From Syntrophotalea carbinolica DSM 2380 (GTDB taxonomy: Bacteria; Desulfobacterota; Desulfuromonadia; Desulfuromonadales; Syntrophotaleaceae): 64,000 nucleotides of DNA. The stretch lies in contig NC_007498.2 in the NCBI RefSeq assembly GCF_000012885.1, positions 3,566,001 to 3,630,000 on the forward strand, in the 5' to 3' direction. A program made the position numbers and the translations under genes. The notes beneath the pieces are model-generated. The model saw only the letters and a list, made by a program, of their open reading frames with translations, did not search any database and was not told where the DNA came from. Below, one piece after another: positions 27,675 to 36,489 of this stretch (within the stretch, counting starts at the first letter, position 1; each line of letters starts with the position of its first letter).

Positions 27675-28199
27675 GCGCTCTGTTTACCAAAGGACTGGGG
27701 GGGAAGGCAATAAAATACTTGACAAAAACCTTGTTAGTAGAGTGTAATCCCGCCAACGCTTAATGAGCATTATACCTTTAATGGTAGTTTCGTCCCAGAT
27801 TGTATATCCAGCAACGCGTGCCGCTCATACCCGGAACTGTGCACTATAAAGACTTGTGCATTTGGTACAATGAAATACTTGCGGGATCGTATTTTGTTGC
27901 TACCATTTTAATGTAAAATTCATGAAGTGAATCCGGGCACATTTTATTGTACGTTGGCCAGCCACGCAGCGGAATCCAACAGGGGGACATGGTCCTGCCC
28001 GGCCAGTCCCGGCTGGCATCAAGCCCCGGTGAGGGTCTCGACAACCACGGAACCTCAAAAACTCACCGGGCAACGAGCCGTACGCTGGGCCAGGCCCCGC
28101 GAAGAGGGGGGCGAGGCGGGGATACAGTTAAACCCTTTACCGGAAACAGTGCGAATCAAAGACCTGACCGTTTCCACCGCAGGCAGAAAGGAAGCGACT
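27675..28199. other. 525-bp gap with AT-rich promoter part and GC-rich structured leader
   Basis: The left 260 bases are AT-rich and contain a plus-strand TTGACA (27719) with TGTAAT 18 bases on. The right 250 bases are GC-rich and can fold: CCCGGTGAG (from about 28024) pairs perfectly with CTCACCGGG (to about 28070), and CCCCGC (28095-28100) with GCGGGG (28116-28121). I see no protein-coding logic in it. It lies immediately before the response-regulator ATG and may be a long structured 5' leader or contain a small RNA. Confidence 0.5.
27719..27748 (+). promoter_or_regulatory. possible promoter for the regulator-kinase operon or a leader RNA
   Basis: TTGACA (27719-27724), 18 bases, TGTAAT (27743-27748). 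The -35 is perfect and the -10 is fair. Transcription from here would give a leader of more than 440 nt before the regulator. Confidence 0.4.
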
Positions 28200-28871
28200 A
28201 TGCGTGTACTCGTGGTAGAAGACGAAAAAAAAGTAGCCAGCTTTATCAAACGGGGTCTGGAAGAGGAAGACTTCACCGTAGATGTAGCCTTTGATGGTGA
28301 AGAGGGGCTCTACCTGGCTGAAAATAATCCTTACGATATCATCCTGATGGACCTCATGCTGCCCAAGAAAGACGGCCTTGAAGTCATCAAGGAATTGCGA
28401 ACCAAGGACGTAACCACTCCGGTATTGTGCCTGACCGCCAAGGACGCTGTTGAAGATATCGTCTCCGGCCTCGATTCGGGCAGCGACGACTATCTGACCA
28501 AGCCCTTTGCCTTCAGCGAACTGCTGGCTCGCGTCAAAGCCCTGCTGCGGCGCAGCGCCAAGGATCGTGGTGCGGAGATCTATTTTGCCGACCTGCGCCT
28601 TGACCCTGTTTCGCACAAGGTCTGGCGATCCGATCAGGAGATCGATCTGACAGCCAAGGAATACGCTTTGCTCGAATACTTCATGCGCAATCCCAATCAG
28701 GTGCTCACCCGGGCCATGATCGCCGAGCACGTATGGGACTACACCTTCGATTCTTTCACCAATATCATCGATGTGTATGTCAATTACCTGCGCAAGAAAG
28801 TCGACCGGGATTTCGACAAAAAGCTTATTCACACCGTGCGCGGCGTGGGGTACGTCCTCAAGGAGGGCTGA
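28200..28871 (+). CDS. OmpR/PhoB-family response regulator
   Basis: A 223-residue two-domain regulator. The receiver has VVEDEKK acidic residues, phospho-acceptor D51 in IILMDLMLP and the lysine in CLTAKD. The C-terminal winged helix has TAKEYALLEYFMRNPNQVLTR and TNIIDVYVNYLRKKVD, as in CusR/MprA-like proteins. The ATG at 28200 has an AAAGGAAGCG site; a much longer in-frame upstream extension through the GC-rich leader is rejected. It is followed without gap by its kinase. Confidence 0.95.
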   Translation: MRVLVVEDEKKVASFIKRGLEEEDFTVDVAFDGEEGLYLAENNPYDIILMDLMLPKKDGLEVIKELRTKDVTTPVLCLTAKDAVEDIVSGLDSGSDDYLTKPFAFSELLARVKALLRRSAKDRGAEIYFADLRLDPVSHKVWRSDQEIDLTAKEYALLEYFMRNPNQVLTRAMIAEHVWDYTFDSFTNIIDVYVNYLRKKVDRDFDKKLIHTVRGVGYVLKEG

Positions 28872-30305
28872 TTGTTTTTTCACTCCCTGCGATTCCGGCT
28901 TACCGCCTGGTATACCCTGACCATCGTCGTGGTACTGGCGGTAAGCGGCTGCATCTGGTACCAGCAGCTGTCCACCAGCCTGCTGGAGCAAACCGACCGC
29001 CGCCTGATGAAACTGACCGAAGAAAGCCCTGCGTTACTGCAGGGCTTTTCCGGACCGGATCGCTGCCGCGCATTTTCCAAGTTCGTGCGCCGCCATCGCC
29101 AGGGCAATTTTTATCGCCTGGTCGATGCTGCCGGCCAACCGCTGTGCAGCGAAGTCAACAGTATCGGAAACGCCCCGGACATCGACCTCCGCACCCTGGA
29201 GGCCGCCGCTGAAAAGGGGCTGGTGATACAGAGCTCCAGGCTCAAGAATGGCCCCTATCCCATGCGGTTTCTGACCATGGCCATGGAACTCAAGAATGGC
29301 GAGGTCATTTTTCTGCAGGTCGGCACCGGCTTGGGGATGGTTCGGGAACCGCTACGGGAACTGCGCACGCTGTTGCTGATATTCAGCCCCATAGCTTTAC
29401 TGGCCGTATCCATTCTCGGCTGGTTTCTGGCCGGCCGTACCCTGGCGCCGGTCGAAAACCTGACCCGGGCCATGCGCCGCATCAATGTGGAAAATCTCTC
29501 GCAGCGCCTGCCGCTTCGCTCCTCCGGCGATGAGTTGGCCCGCCTGGTCGACACCTTCAACTCCATGCTGGGACGCCTGGAAGAATCCTTCCGCAAAATC
29601 AAGCAGTTTTCCGGCGACGCCTCCCACGAGCTGCGTACTCCCCTGACCATCCTCAAGGGCGAAACCGAAGTCGCCCTGCGCTGGGCCAAAACCCCTGAAG
29701 AATTCCGCAAAATGCTCATATCCGGCATGGAAGAAATCGACCGGATGAGCCGCATCATCGACGACCTGCTGCTGCTGGCCAAAAGCGAAGGGGGGCAGAA
29801 ACCGCTGACCATCAAGGAAATGAGCCTCAGCGACCTGTTGCAGGAGCTGTATCTACAGGGCCGTTCCCTGGCTCAACCGAAATCCATCGAACTGGTACTG
29901 CATCCCAATGTTACCGAGGAGATCCGGATCCTGGCGGATAAAATGCGACTGCGCCAGGTATTTCTCAACCTGATCGCCAATGCCATCAATTACACCCCTG
30001 ATGGCGGCCAGGTGGAAATCTCCTTGTCCGTGGACGGGGAACAGGATGAGGTCATCGTCAAGGTCAGCGATACGGGTATCGGCATCCCTGCGGAGCATCT
30101 GCCGCATATCTTCGATCGTTTTTACCGGGTCGACCGAGCCCGCAATCGGGAAGACGGCGGTACCGGCCTGGGACTGGCCATCGTCGACTCCTTCGTCAAG
30201 GCTCATGGAGGACGAGTCGAGGTTTTCTCGGTTCCCGAAAAGGGCACTACCTTTACCGTCTTTCTGCCACGCAAAGGACCGCAAACGCCCCCGGCGACCC
30301 CTTAG
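28872..30305 (+). CDS. membrane sensor histidine kinase
   Basis: A 477-residue class I sensor kinase starting at a TTG one base after the regulator stop, with GGAGGG just ahead. It has a first membrane segment (residues about 10-30), a periplasmic part of some 135 residues, a second segment (FSPIALLAVSILGWFLAG), HAMP, the dimerisation motif ASHELRTPLTIL with the phospho-histidine, and the ATPase motifs LIANAINYTPDGG, DTGIGIP and GGTGLGLAIVDS. It is the cognate partner of the regulator upstream. The signal is unknown; the downstream HtrA suggests envelope stress or metals, as inference. Confidence 0.95.
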   Translation: MFFHSLRFRLTAWYTLTIVVVLAVSGCIWYQQLSTSLLEQTDRRLMKLTEESPALLQGFSGPDRCRAFSKFVRRHRQGNFYRLVDAAGQPLCSEVNSIGNAPDIDLRTLEAAAEKGLVIQSSRLKNGPYPMRFLTMAMELKNGEVIFLQVGTGLGMVREPLRELRTLLLIFSPIALLAVSILGWFLAGRTLAPVENLTRAMRRINVENLSQRLPLRSSGDELARLVDTFNSMLGRLEESFRKIKQFSGDASHELRTPLTILKGETEVALRWAKTPEEFRKMLISGMEEIDRMSRIIDDLLLLAKSEGGQKPLTIKEMSLSDLLQELYLQGRSLAQPKSIELVLHPNVTEEIRILADKMRLRQVFLNLIANAINYTPDGGQVEISLSVDGEQDEVIVKVSDTGIGIPAEHLPHIFDRFYRVDRARNREDGGTGLGLAIVDSFVKAHGGRVEVFSVPEKGTTFTVFLPRKGPQTPPATP

Positions 30306-30394
30306 ACCTGTGGCAATCAAAGCGATCGGCTGAGGCGAGACCGACATTTCGACCGGGCGGGACATATCCGCACCGGCATATGCCTTTCTGCACA

Positions 30395-30423
30395 TTGACA
30401 CACCCCCTCTGAATGATTACCTT
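30395..30423 (+). promoter_or_regulatory. possible promoter of the HtrA gene
   Basis: TTGACA (30395-30400), 17 bases, TACCTT (30418-30423). The -35 is perfect and the -10 weak, which would suit an activator-dependent promoter, for instance one served by the adjacent response regulator. Confidence 0.35.
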
Positions 30424-30498
30424 TTCCGGCATGACCATGAATCTGGCGCGATTCATCGCACGGTGCCGGAGTCGCCGAATACCCTACGGAGGATAACC

Positions 30499-31887
30499 AT
30501 GAAGCTCAAGTCTCGTATGCTGTTAAGTTGCCTGACGTTACTGCTGATCGCCGTCCCGGCTTTGGCGGTTCCCGACTTCGCTGACCTGGCGGTCCATCTC
30601 AAACCGTCGGTAGTCAACATCAGTACCTCCAAGACGGTACGCTCCCAGCGTCCCGTCTTTCCCGGGCAACCTTCCCCTTACGACGAATTCTTCGAGGATT
30701 TTTTCGATCGCTTTTTCCGAGGCCAACCGATGCCGCGTAAAGAACGCTCCCTCGGTTCCGGCTTTATCATTTCCGCCGATGGCTACATCCTGACCAACGA
30801 TCACGTGGTGGACGGTGCCGACGTCATCAAGGTGCGACTGGCCGACGGCCGTGAATTCAGCGGAACGGTGCAGGGCCTCGATCCTAAACTGGACCTGGCC
30901 CTGGTAAAAATCGATGTCGGCCAGGAACAGTTGCCGGTCGCCGAACTCGGCGATAGCGAAAAACTCAGGGTCGGCGAATGGGTCATGGCCATCGGCAACC
31001 CCTTCGGACTGGAGCAGACGGTCACCGTCGGCATCGTATCGGCCAAGGGGCGCGTCATCGGCGCGGGGCCTTATGACGATTTCATCCAGACCGACGCCTC
31101 CATCAACCCCGGCAACTCCGGCGGCCCCCTGTTCAACGAGTCCGGCCAGGTGATTGGCATCAATACGGCGATCGTGGCCGGCGGTCAGGGCATCGGTTTC
31201 GCCATCCCGGTCAACGCCGCAAAATCCATTATTCCCCAACTGCGCGACACGGGCCATGTGGTGCGTGGCTGGATCGGCGTTACCGTGCAGGAAGTCACCC
31301 AGGAACTGGCGGAATCTTTCGGCCTGAAAAAAGCCCGGGGCGCTCTGGTTACCGATGTCCAGAAGGACTCCCCCGCTGAAAAGGCCGGCCTGCTCCGGGG
31401 AGACATCCTCCTTGCACTCAACGGTAAAGAGTTGAAAACCCTTGGCGATCTACCCAAAATGGTCGCCTCTTTGCCCGTCGGGAAAAAAGCCAAGCTGACC
31501 TTGTTCCGGGAGGGCCGCGACAAAACCGTCCATATCACCATAGGAACCCAGGATAAGGCACAGTCGTCCTCCAAGGCGACAAAACCCGCTAAAGTAGAAA
31601 ATGCCGAGAAGGCTCTGGGACTGTCGGTCCTCGACATTACCCCGGAAGTCGCCAGCCGTTATCGTCTGTCCGTCGAACAAGGGGTGCTGGTCACCGCCGT
31701 CGAACCGGATGGCCCGGCCAGCGAAAAAATCCGCGCTGGCGATGTGCTGCTGGAAATTAACGGCAAAGCCGTCGTATCGACCTCTCAGCTACGTACCCTG
31801 CTTACCGACATAGAAGGCGGGAAAGTCGTACGGGTGCTGATTCAACGCCGTGACCAGACCCTCTATACCACGGTAAAATCGAAGTAA
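30499..31887 (+). CDS. degP: HtrA/Deg-family periplasmic serine protease with two PDZ domains
   Basis: A 463-residue protease/chaperone. The signal peptide is residues 1-24 (LLSCLTLLLIAVPALA). The protease domain has the triad His in ILTNDHVVDGAD, Asp in DLALVKID and Ser in NPGNSGGPLF. Two PDZ domains follow (about residues 265-350 and 380-460). It would degrade or refold damaged envelope proteins. The ATG at 30499 has a strong ACGGAGGATAAC site. It directly follows the regulator-kinase pair, an arrangement that recalls CpxAR/DegP-type control. The symbol degP is by family; a DegQ-like role is equally possible. Confidence 0.93.
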   Translation: MKLKSRMLLSCLTLLLIAVPALAVPDFADLAVHLKPSVVNISTSKTVRSQRPVFPGQPSPYDEFFEDFFDRFFRGQPMPRKERSLGSGFIISADGYILTNDHVVDGADVIKVRLADGREFSGTVQGLDPKLDLALVKIDVGQEQLPVAELGDSEKLRVGEWVMAIGNPFGLEQTVTVGIVSAKGRVIGAGPYDDFIQTDASINPGNSGGPLFNESGQVIGINTAIVAGGQGIGFAIPVNAAKSIIPQLRDTGHVVRGWIGVTVQEVTQELAESFGLKKARGALVTDVQKDSPAEKAGLLRGDILLALNGKELKTLGDLPKMVASLPVGKKAKLTLFREGRDKTVHITIGTQDKAQSSSKATKPAKVENAEKALGLSVLDITPEVASRYRLSVEQGVLVTAVEPDGPASEKIRAGDVLLEINGKAVVSTSQLRTLLTDIEGGKVVRVLIQRRDQTLYTTVKSK

Positions 31888-32058
31888 TCTCTCGGTTTCG
31901 GCAGATGCCGCGAAGAGCGTTTTGCTTCCCACCGACTCCTCGATGGCCGAACCCTTTTCGAAGCTGGCGGTTCCTCCGGGAATCTGCACAGCACAACAAA
32001 AGGGTTCGGCTGTATCAAGCTGCTTCATCCGCTCAAAGACCCCAGGGAGGCACAACCG

Positions 32059-33072
32059 ATGCGTTCGGTATTTTTCCCCCGCCTGGTCAACGGCCCTTTC
32101 GGTGACCCCGCCCTCCATGTACGCCTCGCTTACCGGGGCGAAGCGCTGCTGTTCGACTGCGGCGATCTGCATGCCTTGCCCCCCGGCGAACTGCTCAAAA
32201 CCCGTCTGTTGTTTCTGTCCCACGCGCATATCGATCACCTGGTCGGCTTCGATCTGCTGCTGCGCACCTTTCTGGCGCGGGACCTTTCCCTGCTGATGTA
32301 CGGCCCGGCCGGGCTGGCCGATCAGATGGCGGCCCGCCTGCAGGGCTATACCTGGAACCTGGTCGATGGTTACCCTTTTGCGCTCACCGTACGCGAGTGG
32401 CTCCCCGAAGGGATCCGCGAGGTGTCTTTCCCGGCGGGCCGGGCCTTTCGCCCCCAAGCCGAGCGGCTGCTGCCCTGCGAGGACGGCGTCCTGCACACCA
32501 CCCCCTGGTATCGGGTGCGGGCCACACCGCTTATCCACGGCGATATCGTATCGCTGGCTTTTGCCCTGGAAGAGCCGCTGCACATCGCCATTCACAAGGA
32601 TGCCCTGGAACGCTTCGGCTTCAAGCCCGGCCCCTGGCTGGGGCACTTCAAGGATCTGGTCCTGCAGAAAGCCGATCCCCGGACGCCGGTCAGGATACCT
32701 TTATTGCGCGGCGGTTTGCAGACCGCGCCGCTGGGCACTTTGCTGAAACAGATCGCTTCCACGGAACGGGGCATGAAAATCGTCTATGTCACCGATTGTT
32801 CTCCTGTCTTCGGCAATTTCCGACGCATTCTGGAAATCGCGGCCGATGCCCACCTGCTGTCCATCGAGGCGGCTTTCGCCCATCGGGATCTGCAGCGCGC
32901 GCGCCTTCGCAACCATCTCACGGCCTGGCAGGCAGGGCGTCTGGCCCGTCTGGCGCGGGCGGCACGCCTGCAGGTCTTTCACCATTCCCCGCGCTATCAG
33001 CGCGAGCCGCATGCCCTGAGCCGGGAAGCACGGGCCGCGTTTGACGGGGGAACAAAGCCCGCCGCACCTTAG
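32059..33072 (+). CDS. RNase Z-like metallo-beta-lactamase fold protein
   Basis: A 337-residue MBL-fold protein. It begins FFPRLVNGPFGDPALHVRL and then shows LLFDCGD, the zinc motif LLFLSHAHIDHLVGFD, IVYVTDCSP and the C-terminal FHHSPRYQ. These fit the RNase Z/ElaC branch, which cuts tRNA 3' trailers, but the sequence between motifs is longer and divergent, so a different phosphodiester or small-molecule substrate is possible. The start has a CAGGGAGGCAC site. The single gene follows HtrA after 171 bases. Confidence 0.78.
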   Translation: MRSVFFPRLVNGPFGDPALHVRLAYRGEALLFDCGDLHALPPGELLKTRLLFLSHAHIDHLVGFDLLLRTFLARDLSLLMYGPAGLADQMAARLQGYTWNLVDGYPFALTVREWLPEGIREVSFPAGRAFRPQAERLLPCEDGVLHTTPWYRVRATPLIHGDIVSLAFALEEPLHIAIHKDALERFGFKPGPWLGHFKDLVLQKADPRTPVRIPLLRGGLQTAPLGTLLKQIASTERGMKIVYVTDCSPVFGNFRRILEIAADAHLLSIEAAFAHRDLQRARLRNHLTAWQAGRLARLARAARLQVFHHSPRYQREPHALSREARAAFDGGTKPAAP

Positions 33073-33146
33073 AGGGATTTATATACACTATCGGCCTGTG
33101 CTGAAGCACAGTGCATCGCCTCAACGTTTGTGGTATCTTTGCCCTC

Positions 33147-34550
33147 ATGCGACTGACTCTCAAACATCAGATATTGATTGCACCGGCGGCGGTTCTGTTG
33201 CTGATGACCCTGCTGCTGAGCTTTCTGCAATATACCTACATCGACCTGTCCCGCAAACGCGATCATGCCGAAGGGGTCGGGGCGATCCTCATGGGTATCA
33301 CCGAAGCCAACATCGCCGCCCGCGTCATGGACGACTCGGTCCGCCAATACCAGGTTCTGGTAAAGAACGGGCAGGCCGGTTACGAAAACCTGGAAGCCCT
33401 GCTCAGCGATCTGGACCAGGCCTATGCCCACCTGCTCAGCGGTCTGGAACGCCTGCAACAATACATGCCACTGCCCGAAACTCAGGCCCAGGAACTGGCA
33501 CGAGCCGTCGAAGCCCTGTATCCCGATAAAGACGCATTCAATATCTGGGTTTATACCGCGGGCCTCGAGCAGTTGCGCCCCAAACTCGTCAAGCTCAACG
33601 AGCAGACCAAACGGATGCGCAAGGACTCGCCGCCGCCCAACAGCAAGGATCTCGACAAATTGACAGATCGGGCAGCCCTGGTGTCCGTCATCGTGCTCGG
33701 TGCGGCGATTCCCATCGGGGTGCTGCTATCGCTGTTCTTTGCGCGCGGTATTCTGCGACGGGTGCAGACCCTCAGCGACAGCGCCGGCCGCATCGTTCGC
33801 GGCGATCTGGCGCCACCGCCGGCACCCAATCCGGTACGGGACGAGCTCGACGATCTGGCCCTGTCCATCAACCACATGACCGACCAGCTGATCCGGGTGG
33901 TGGGCACGGAAAAACTGCTCGAAGGCGCCGAAGAAGAGCGTCGCCGCATTGCCATGGATATCCACGATCAAACCCTGTGCGACCTGTCGGGCATCCTGCG
34001 CGGCCTTCAAAGTCTGCCGGCAGAGGCTGAATTCAGGGACGAAGTCTGCATTCTGGAAGAGGACCTGCTGCGGGCCATTGCCAACCTGCGCCAACTGATG
34101 GACAACCTGCATCCCCAGACCCTCGACATTCTTGGCCTGGGGGCGGCCCTCGAGTCCCATCTCGAGCGGCACCTCGGCAAGGGTGATATGCCGGAGTACC
34201 ATCTCTATATTGCTCCCGAGGTCGACGCCTCCGGTCTATCACGGCTGCAGAAACTGACTATTTACCGCATAGCGGTGGAAGCCATCCACAATGTCATCAA
34301 ACATGCGCGGGCTTCGCGCTACGAGGTGAACCTCGACCTATGCGGCGACCAGGTCGTGCTGTCCATTGAAGACAACGGCATCGGGTTCAATCTTGAGCAG
34401 GTGGCGATGCGCGCCGGGCGGGGATTGAACAACATTCGCGAGCGTGCGCGAACGATCGGCGCCCAGGTACGCTGGAGCGATTCCCGATTTTCAAGCGGTA
34501 CCCGCTTTGAACTGACCCTGCCAATCCCGGCAGGAACCCAGGAGGCCTGA
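33147..34550 (+). CDS. NarX/LiaS-type sensor histidine kinase (HisKA_3)
   Basis: A 467-residue kinase with a first membrane segment (ILIAPAAVLLLMTLLLSFL), an extracytoplasmic helical region of about 150 residues, a second segment (ALVSVIVLGAAIPIGVLLSLFF), a HAMP linker, the phospho-acceptor histidine in RRIAMDIHDQTLCDL, and an ATPase part with AVEAIHNVIKHARAS, IEDNGIGF and GRGLNNIRERARTIGA. The ligand-binding part lacks a named domain. ATG at 33147 is used; the longer frame adds 12 unremarkable residues. The regulator gene follows after five bases. Confidence 0.92.
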   Translation: MRLTLKHQILIAPAAVLLLMTLLLSFLQYTYIDLSRKRDHAEGVGAILMGITEANIAARVMDDSVRQYQVLVKNGQAGYENLEALLSDLDQAYAHLLSGLERLQQYMPLPETQAQELARAVEALYPDKDAFNIWVYTAGLEQLRPKLVKLNEQTKRMRKDSPPPNSKDLDKLTDRAALVSVIVLGAAIPIGVLLSLFFARGILRRVQTLSDSAGRIVRGDLAPPPAPNPVRDELDDLALSINHMTDQLIRVVGTEKLLEGAEEERRRIAMDIHDQTLCDLSGILRGLQSLPAEAEFRDEVCILEEDLLRAIANLRQLMDNLHPQTLDILGLGAALESHLERHLGKGDMPEYHLYIAPEVDASGLSRLQKLTIYRIAVEAIHNVIKHARASRYEVNLDLCGDQVVLSIEDNGIGFNLEQVAMRAGRGLNNIRERARTIGAQVRWSDSRFSSGTRFELTLPIPAGTQEA

Positions 34551-34555
34551 CACGA

Positions 34556-35305
34556 ATGACGGATGTGCACATCGTAATCGCAGAAGACAATCCGCGGGAT
34601 TTCGAGTTTCTGGAACAGTTGCTCAAAGGCTGGGAGGAAGCCTGCCAGATCGACCGGGCACCGAACGGCATGGCGGCACTGGAAATGGCCCTGCAGCAGG
34701 AGCAGCCGCTTCTGATCAGCGACATCCAGATGCCGGAAATGAACGGCATCGAACTGGCCCGCAATCTGTGGCAGCGCAAGCCTGAGGCTCGCATCGTTTT
34801 CTGGAGCCAGTTCAAAGATGAAATGTATGTGCGAACTCTGTCGCGTATCGTTCCGCCAGAAACCGTGTACGGATACATTCTCAAATCCAATCCCCGCGAC
34901 CGCATTATGTCCGCCATTCGCACCGTACTGCTTGAAGAACAGTGCTGGATCGACCCGGAAGTGCGCAAAGTCCAGGGCCGTGCCGGCCACAGCCAGACCG
35001 CTCTGTCCGACATCGAATTCGAAGCGCTTCTCGATATTTCTCTGGGGCTGACCGATAATCTCATCGCCCAGCGACGCTATCTGTCGCGGCGCGGCGTTCA
35101 GAGCCGCCTCAATTCCCTCTACACCAAGCTCGGTGTCGATCAGGAACAATTTCATACCGAAAAGTACGGGGACGCCTTCAATCTTCGCAACCGCGCCGTC
35201 GCCGTGGCCCTGCGGCGCGGCCTGATCAATGCCTTCGAACTGGAACACGAAGAAAAGGATTTCCAGGCCTGGTTAAAACGTTTCAAATCAGGACGCGGTG
35301 CCTGA
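34556..35305 (+). CDS. NarL/FixJ-type response regulator with atypical LuxR HTH
   Basis: A 249-residue regulator. The receiver domain has VIAEDNPRD, phospho-acceptor D56 in LLISDIQMPEMNG and the lysine in YILKSNPRD. The C-terminal DNA-binding part reads LSDIEFEALLDISLGLTDN and continues to RRGVQSRLNSLYTKLGV, which is LuxR-like but with an altered helix-turn-helix core (extra arginines and a longer span). The start has an AGGAGGCC site. It pairs with the kinase just upstream. About 30 charged residues after the HTH are unusual for the family. Confidence 0.88.
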   Translation: MTDVHIVIAEDNPRDFEFLEQLLKGWEEACQIDRAPNGMAALEMALQQEQPLLISDIQMPEMNGIELARNLWQRKPEARIVFWSQFKDEMYVRTLSRIVPPETVYGYILKSNPRDRIMSAIRTVLLEEQCWIDPEVRKVQGRAGHSQTALSDIEFEALLDISLGLTDNLIAQRRYLSRRGVQSRLNSLYTKLGVDQEQFHTEKYGDAFNLRNRAVAVALRRGLINAFELEHEEKDFQAWLKRFKSGRGA

Positions 35306-35329
35306 GCGGGCCGCAAGCCATCGATTTCC

Positions 35330-35896
35330 ATGTCCATCCCGGCCACTCTCCTTGAACGGTTCTGTCAAACAGCCGCCCGGGCAGGCGCGGAGGTGGTGCG
35401 CTGCGTTTCGACGTCAGCTGCCACCGACTACCTAGTCCGGCATGCCGGCGGCACCATTCTTGTGCCCGATTTCGCCGATGCCCGCCGACTCGCCCTGGTC
35501 GGACGCCTGCAAGACCGGGGCGGCAAGGTTGTCTGCGGCGACCTGTTCCGTACCACCGCCACGGCTGCCGCCGGTGTCAGCTGCGCCAATTTCGGCCTGG
35601 CCGATACCGGCACCCTGGTGCTGGAGGCCAGCGCGCAGGACGTGCAGCTGACCTGCACCTTGCCCGAACGGCATTTCGTCTTGCTGCATCCGACAAAAAT
35701 CCTTCCCGACCATATGGCTGCCACTCCCCTGTTGCGGCGTCTGCACAGCCGTCAGAGTCCTGATTTCATTGCGTTTATCACCGGGCCCAGCCGCACCGCC
35801 GATACCAAGCGGATGTTGCCCGCCGCCCCCCGTGGACCGCGTGAACTGCATATCCTGCTGCTGGAAACCCTCTCCGACGATTTCCTCCACTCCTGA
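35330..35896 (+). CDS. LUD-domain protein (LutC/YkgG family)
   Basis: A 188-residue protein of the LutC family, recognised by SCANFGLADTGTLVLEAS and LPERHFVLLHPTKILPDHM. LutC is one subunit of the L-lactate oxidising LutABC system, but lutA and lutB are not next to it here. It may serve a complex encoded elsewhere, for example with a separate LutB-type Fe-S protein. It starts 24 bases after the regulator stop, so it might be in the same transcript; no strong ribosome-binding site is seen. Confidence 0.85.
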   Translation: MSIPATLLERFCQTAARAGAEVVRCVSTSAATDYLVRHAGGTILVPDFADARRLALVGRLQDRGGKVVCGDLFRTTATAAAGVSCANFGLADTGTLVLEASAQDVQLTCTLPERHFVLLHPTKILPDHMAATPLLRRLHSRQSPDFIAFITGPSRTADTKRMLPAAPRGPRELHILLLETLSDDFLHS

Positions 35897-36096
35897 AAGG
35901 GATTGCCGTCCGCCATCGTGAGAACCGTTATCGATGCCGCCGATGAAAACACCTTTCTCCGTGTTCGCCTCCTTGCCAAAAAGCGTTAGACATAGAAAAT
36001 TAAGGCATGCTATTCTTTATTGACCGCCACGTTCCCTGTCCCGGCAAACCCCGGTCCCGATGGGCAACGGCGGGGGCACCCCTTTTCGGAGCAATC

Positions 36097-36489
36097 ATGA
36101 GAGAAAAACTCTTCAATGTGATCTTCACCGGTCGCTTCTCACCAACGCTGAGTCAGCACCAGGTTCGATCCAACCTGGCCAGAACGACAGGCTTTACCGA
36201 CCATGAAATAGGCCGTCTTCTATCCCCAGGCGCCATTGTCCGCTCCGGGGTCGACCGCAAAGCCGCCTGGCGCTGTTGGGAACATTTCAGAAGAGCCGGG
36301 GCCTTATGCAGCGTCGAACCCATGGAGCAACTCGCGTCGGCCCGCCGCGTCGATCGAAAAATAACCGGAAGCACCGGTTGGGGGGATACCTGTCCATGCT
36401 GCCGTACTCTGCTTGAAGATACGACCATCTGTTCTTCTTGCGGTGTCGATATGGCCATCTACCGGCTGGCCTCGCATCCCGACACCTGA
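36097..36489 (+). CDS. small protein with a C-terminal zinc ribbon, unknown function
   Basis: A 130-residue protein. The first 80 residues (LFNVIFTGRFSPTLSQHQVR, then AAWRCWEHFRRAGALCSVEP) resemble a short domain of ferredoxin-like size that I know from the N-termini of proteobacterial membrane proteins, where it reads like V-x-F-x-G followed by 'A-G-A-x-C-x-V/L-E'. The end carries DTCPCCRTLLEDTTICSSCG, a four-cysteine zinc ribbon. The ATG at 36097 has TTCGGAGC as its site. No named function. Confidence 0.6.
   Translation: MREKLFNVIFTGRFSPTLSQHQVRSNLARTTGFTDHEIGRLLSPGAIVRSGVDRKAAWRCWEHFRRAGALCSVEPMEQLASARRVDRKITGSTGWGDTCPCCRTLLEDTTICSSCGVDMAIYRLASHPDT

Noticed and set aside
28055-28130. GAGCCGTACGC in the leader looked like part of a group II intron.
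   Set aside because: The matching complementary half and a domain V are absent, and there is no reverse transcriptase nearby.
27927-28199. A 91-residue N-terminal extension of the response regulator.
   Set aside because: The receiver fold begins at 28200 with a good ribosome-binding site; the extension has no domain and lies in the structured leader.
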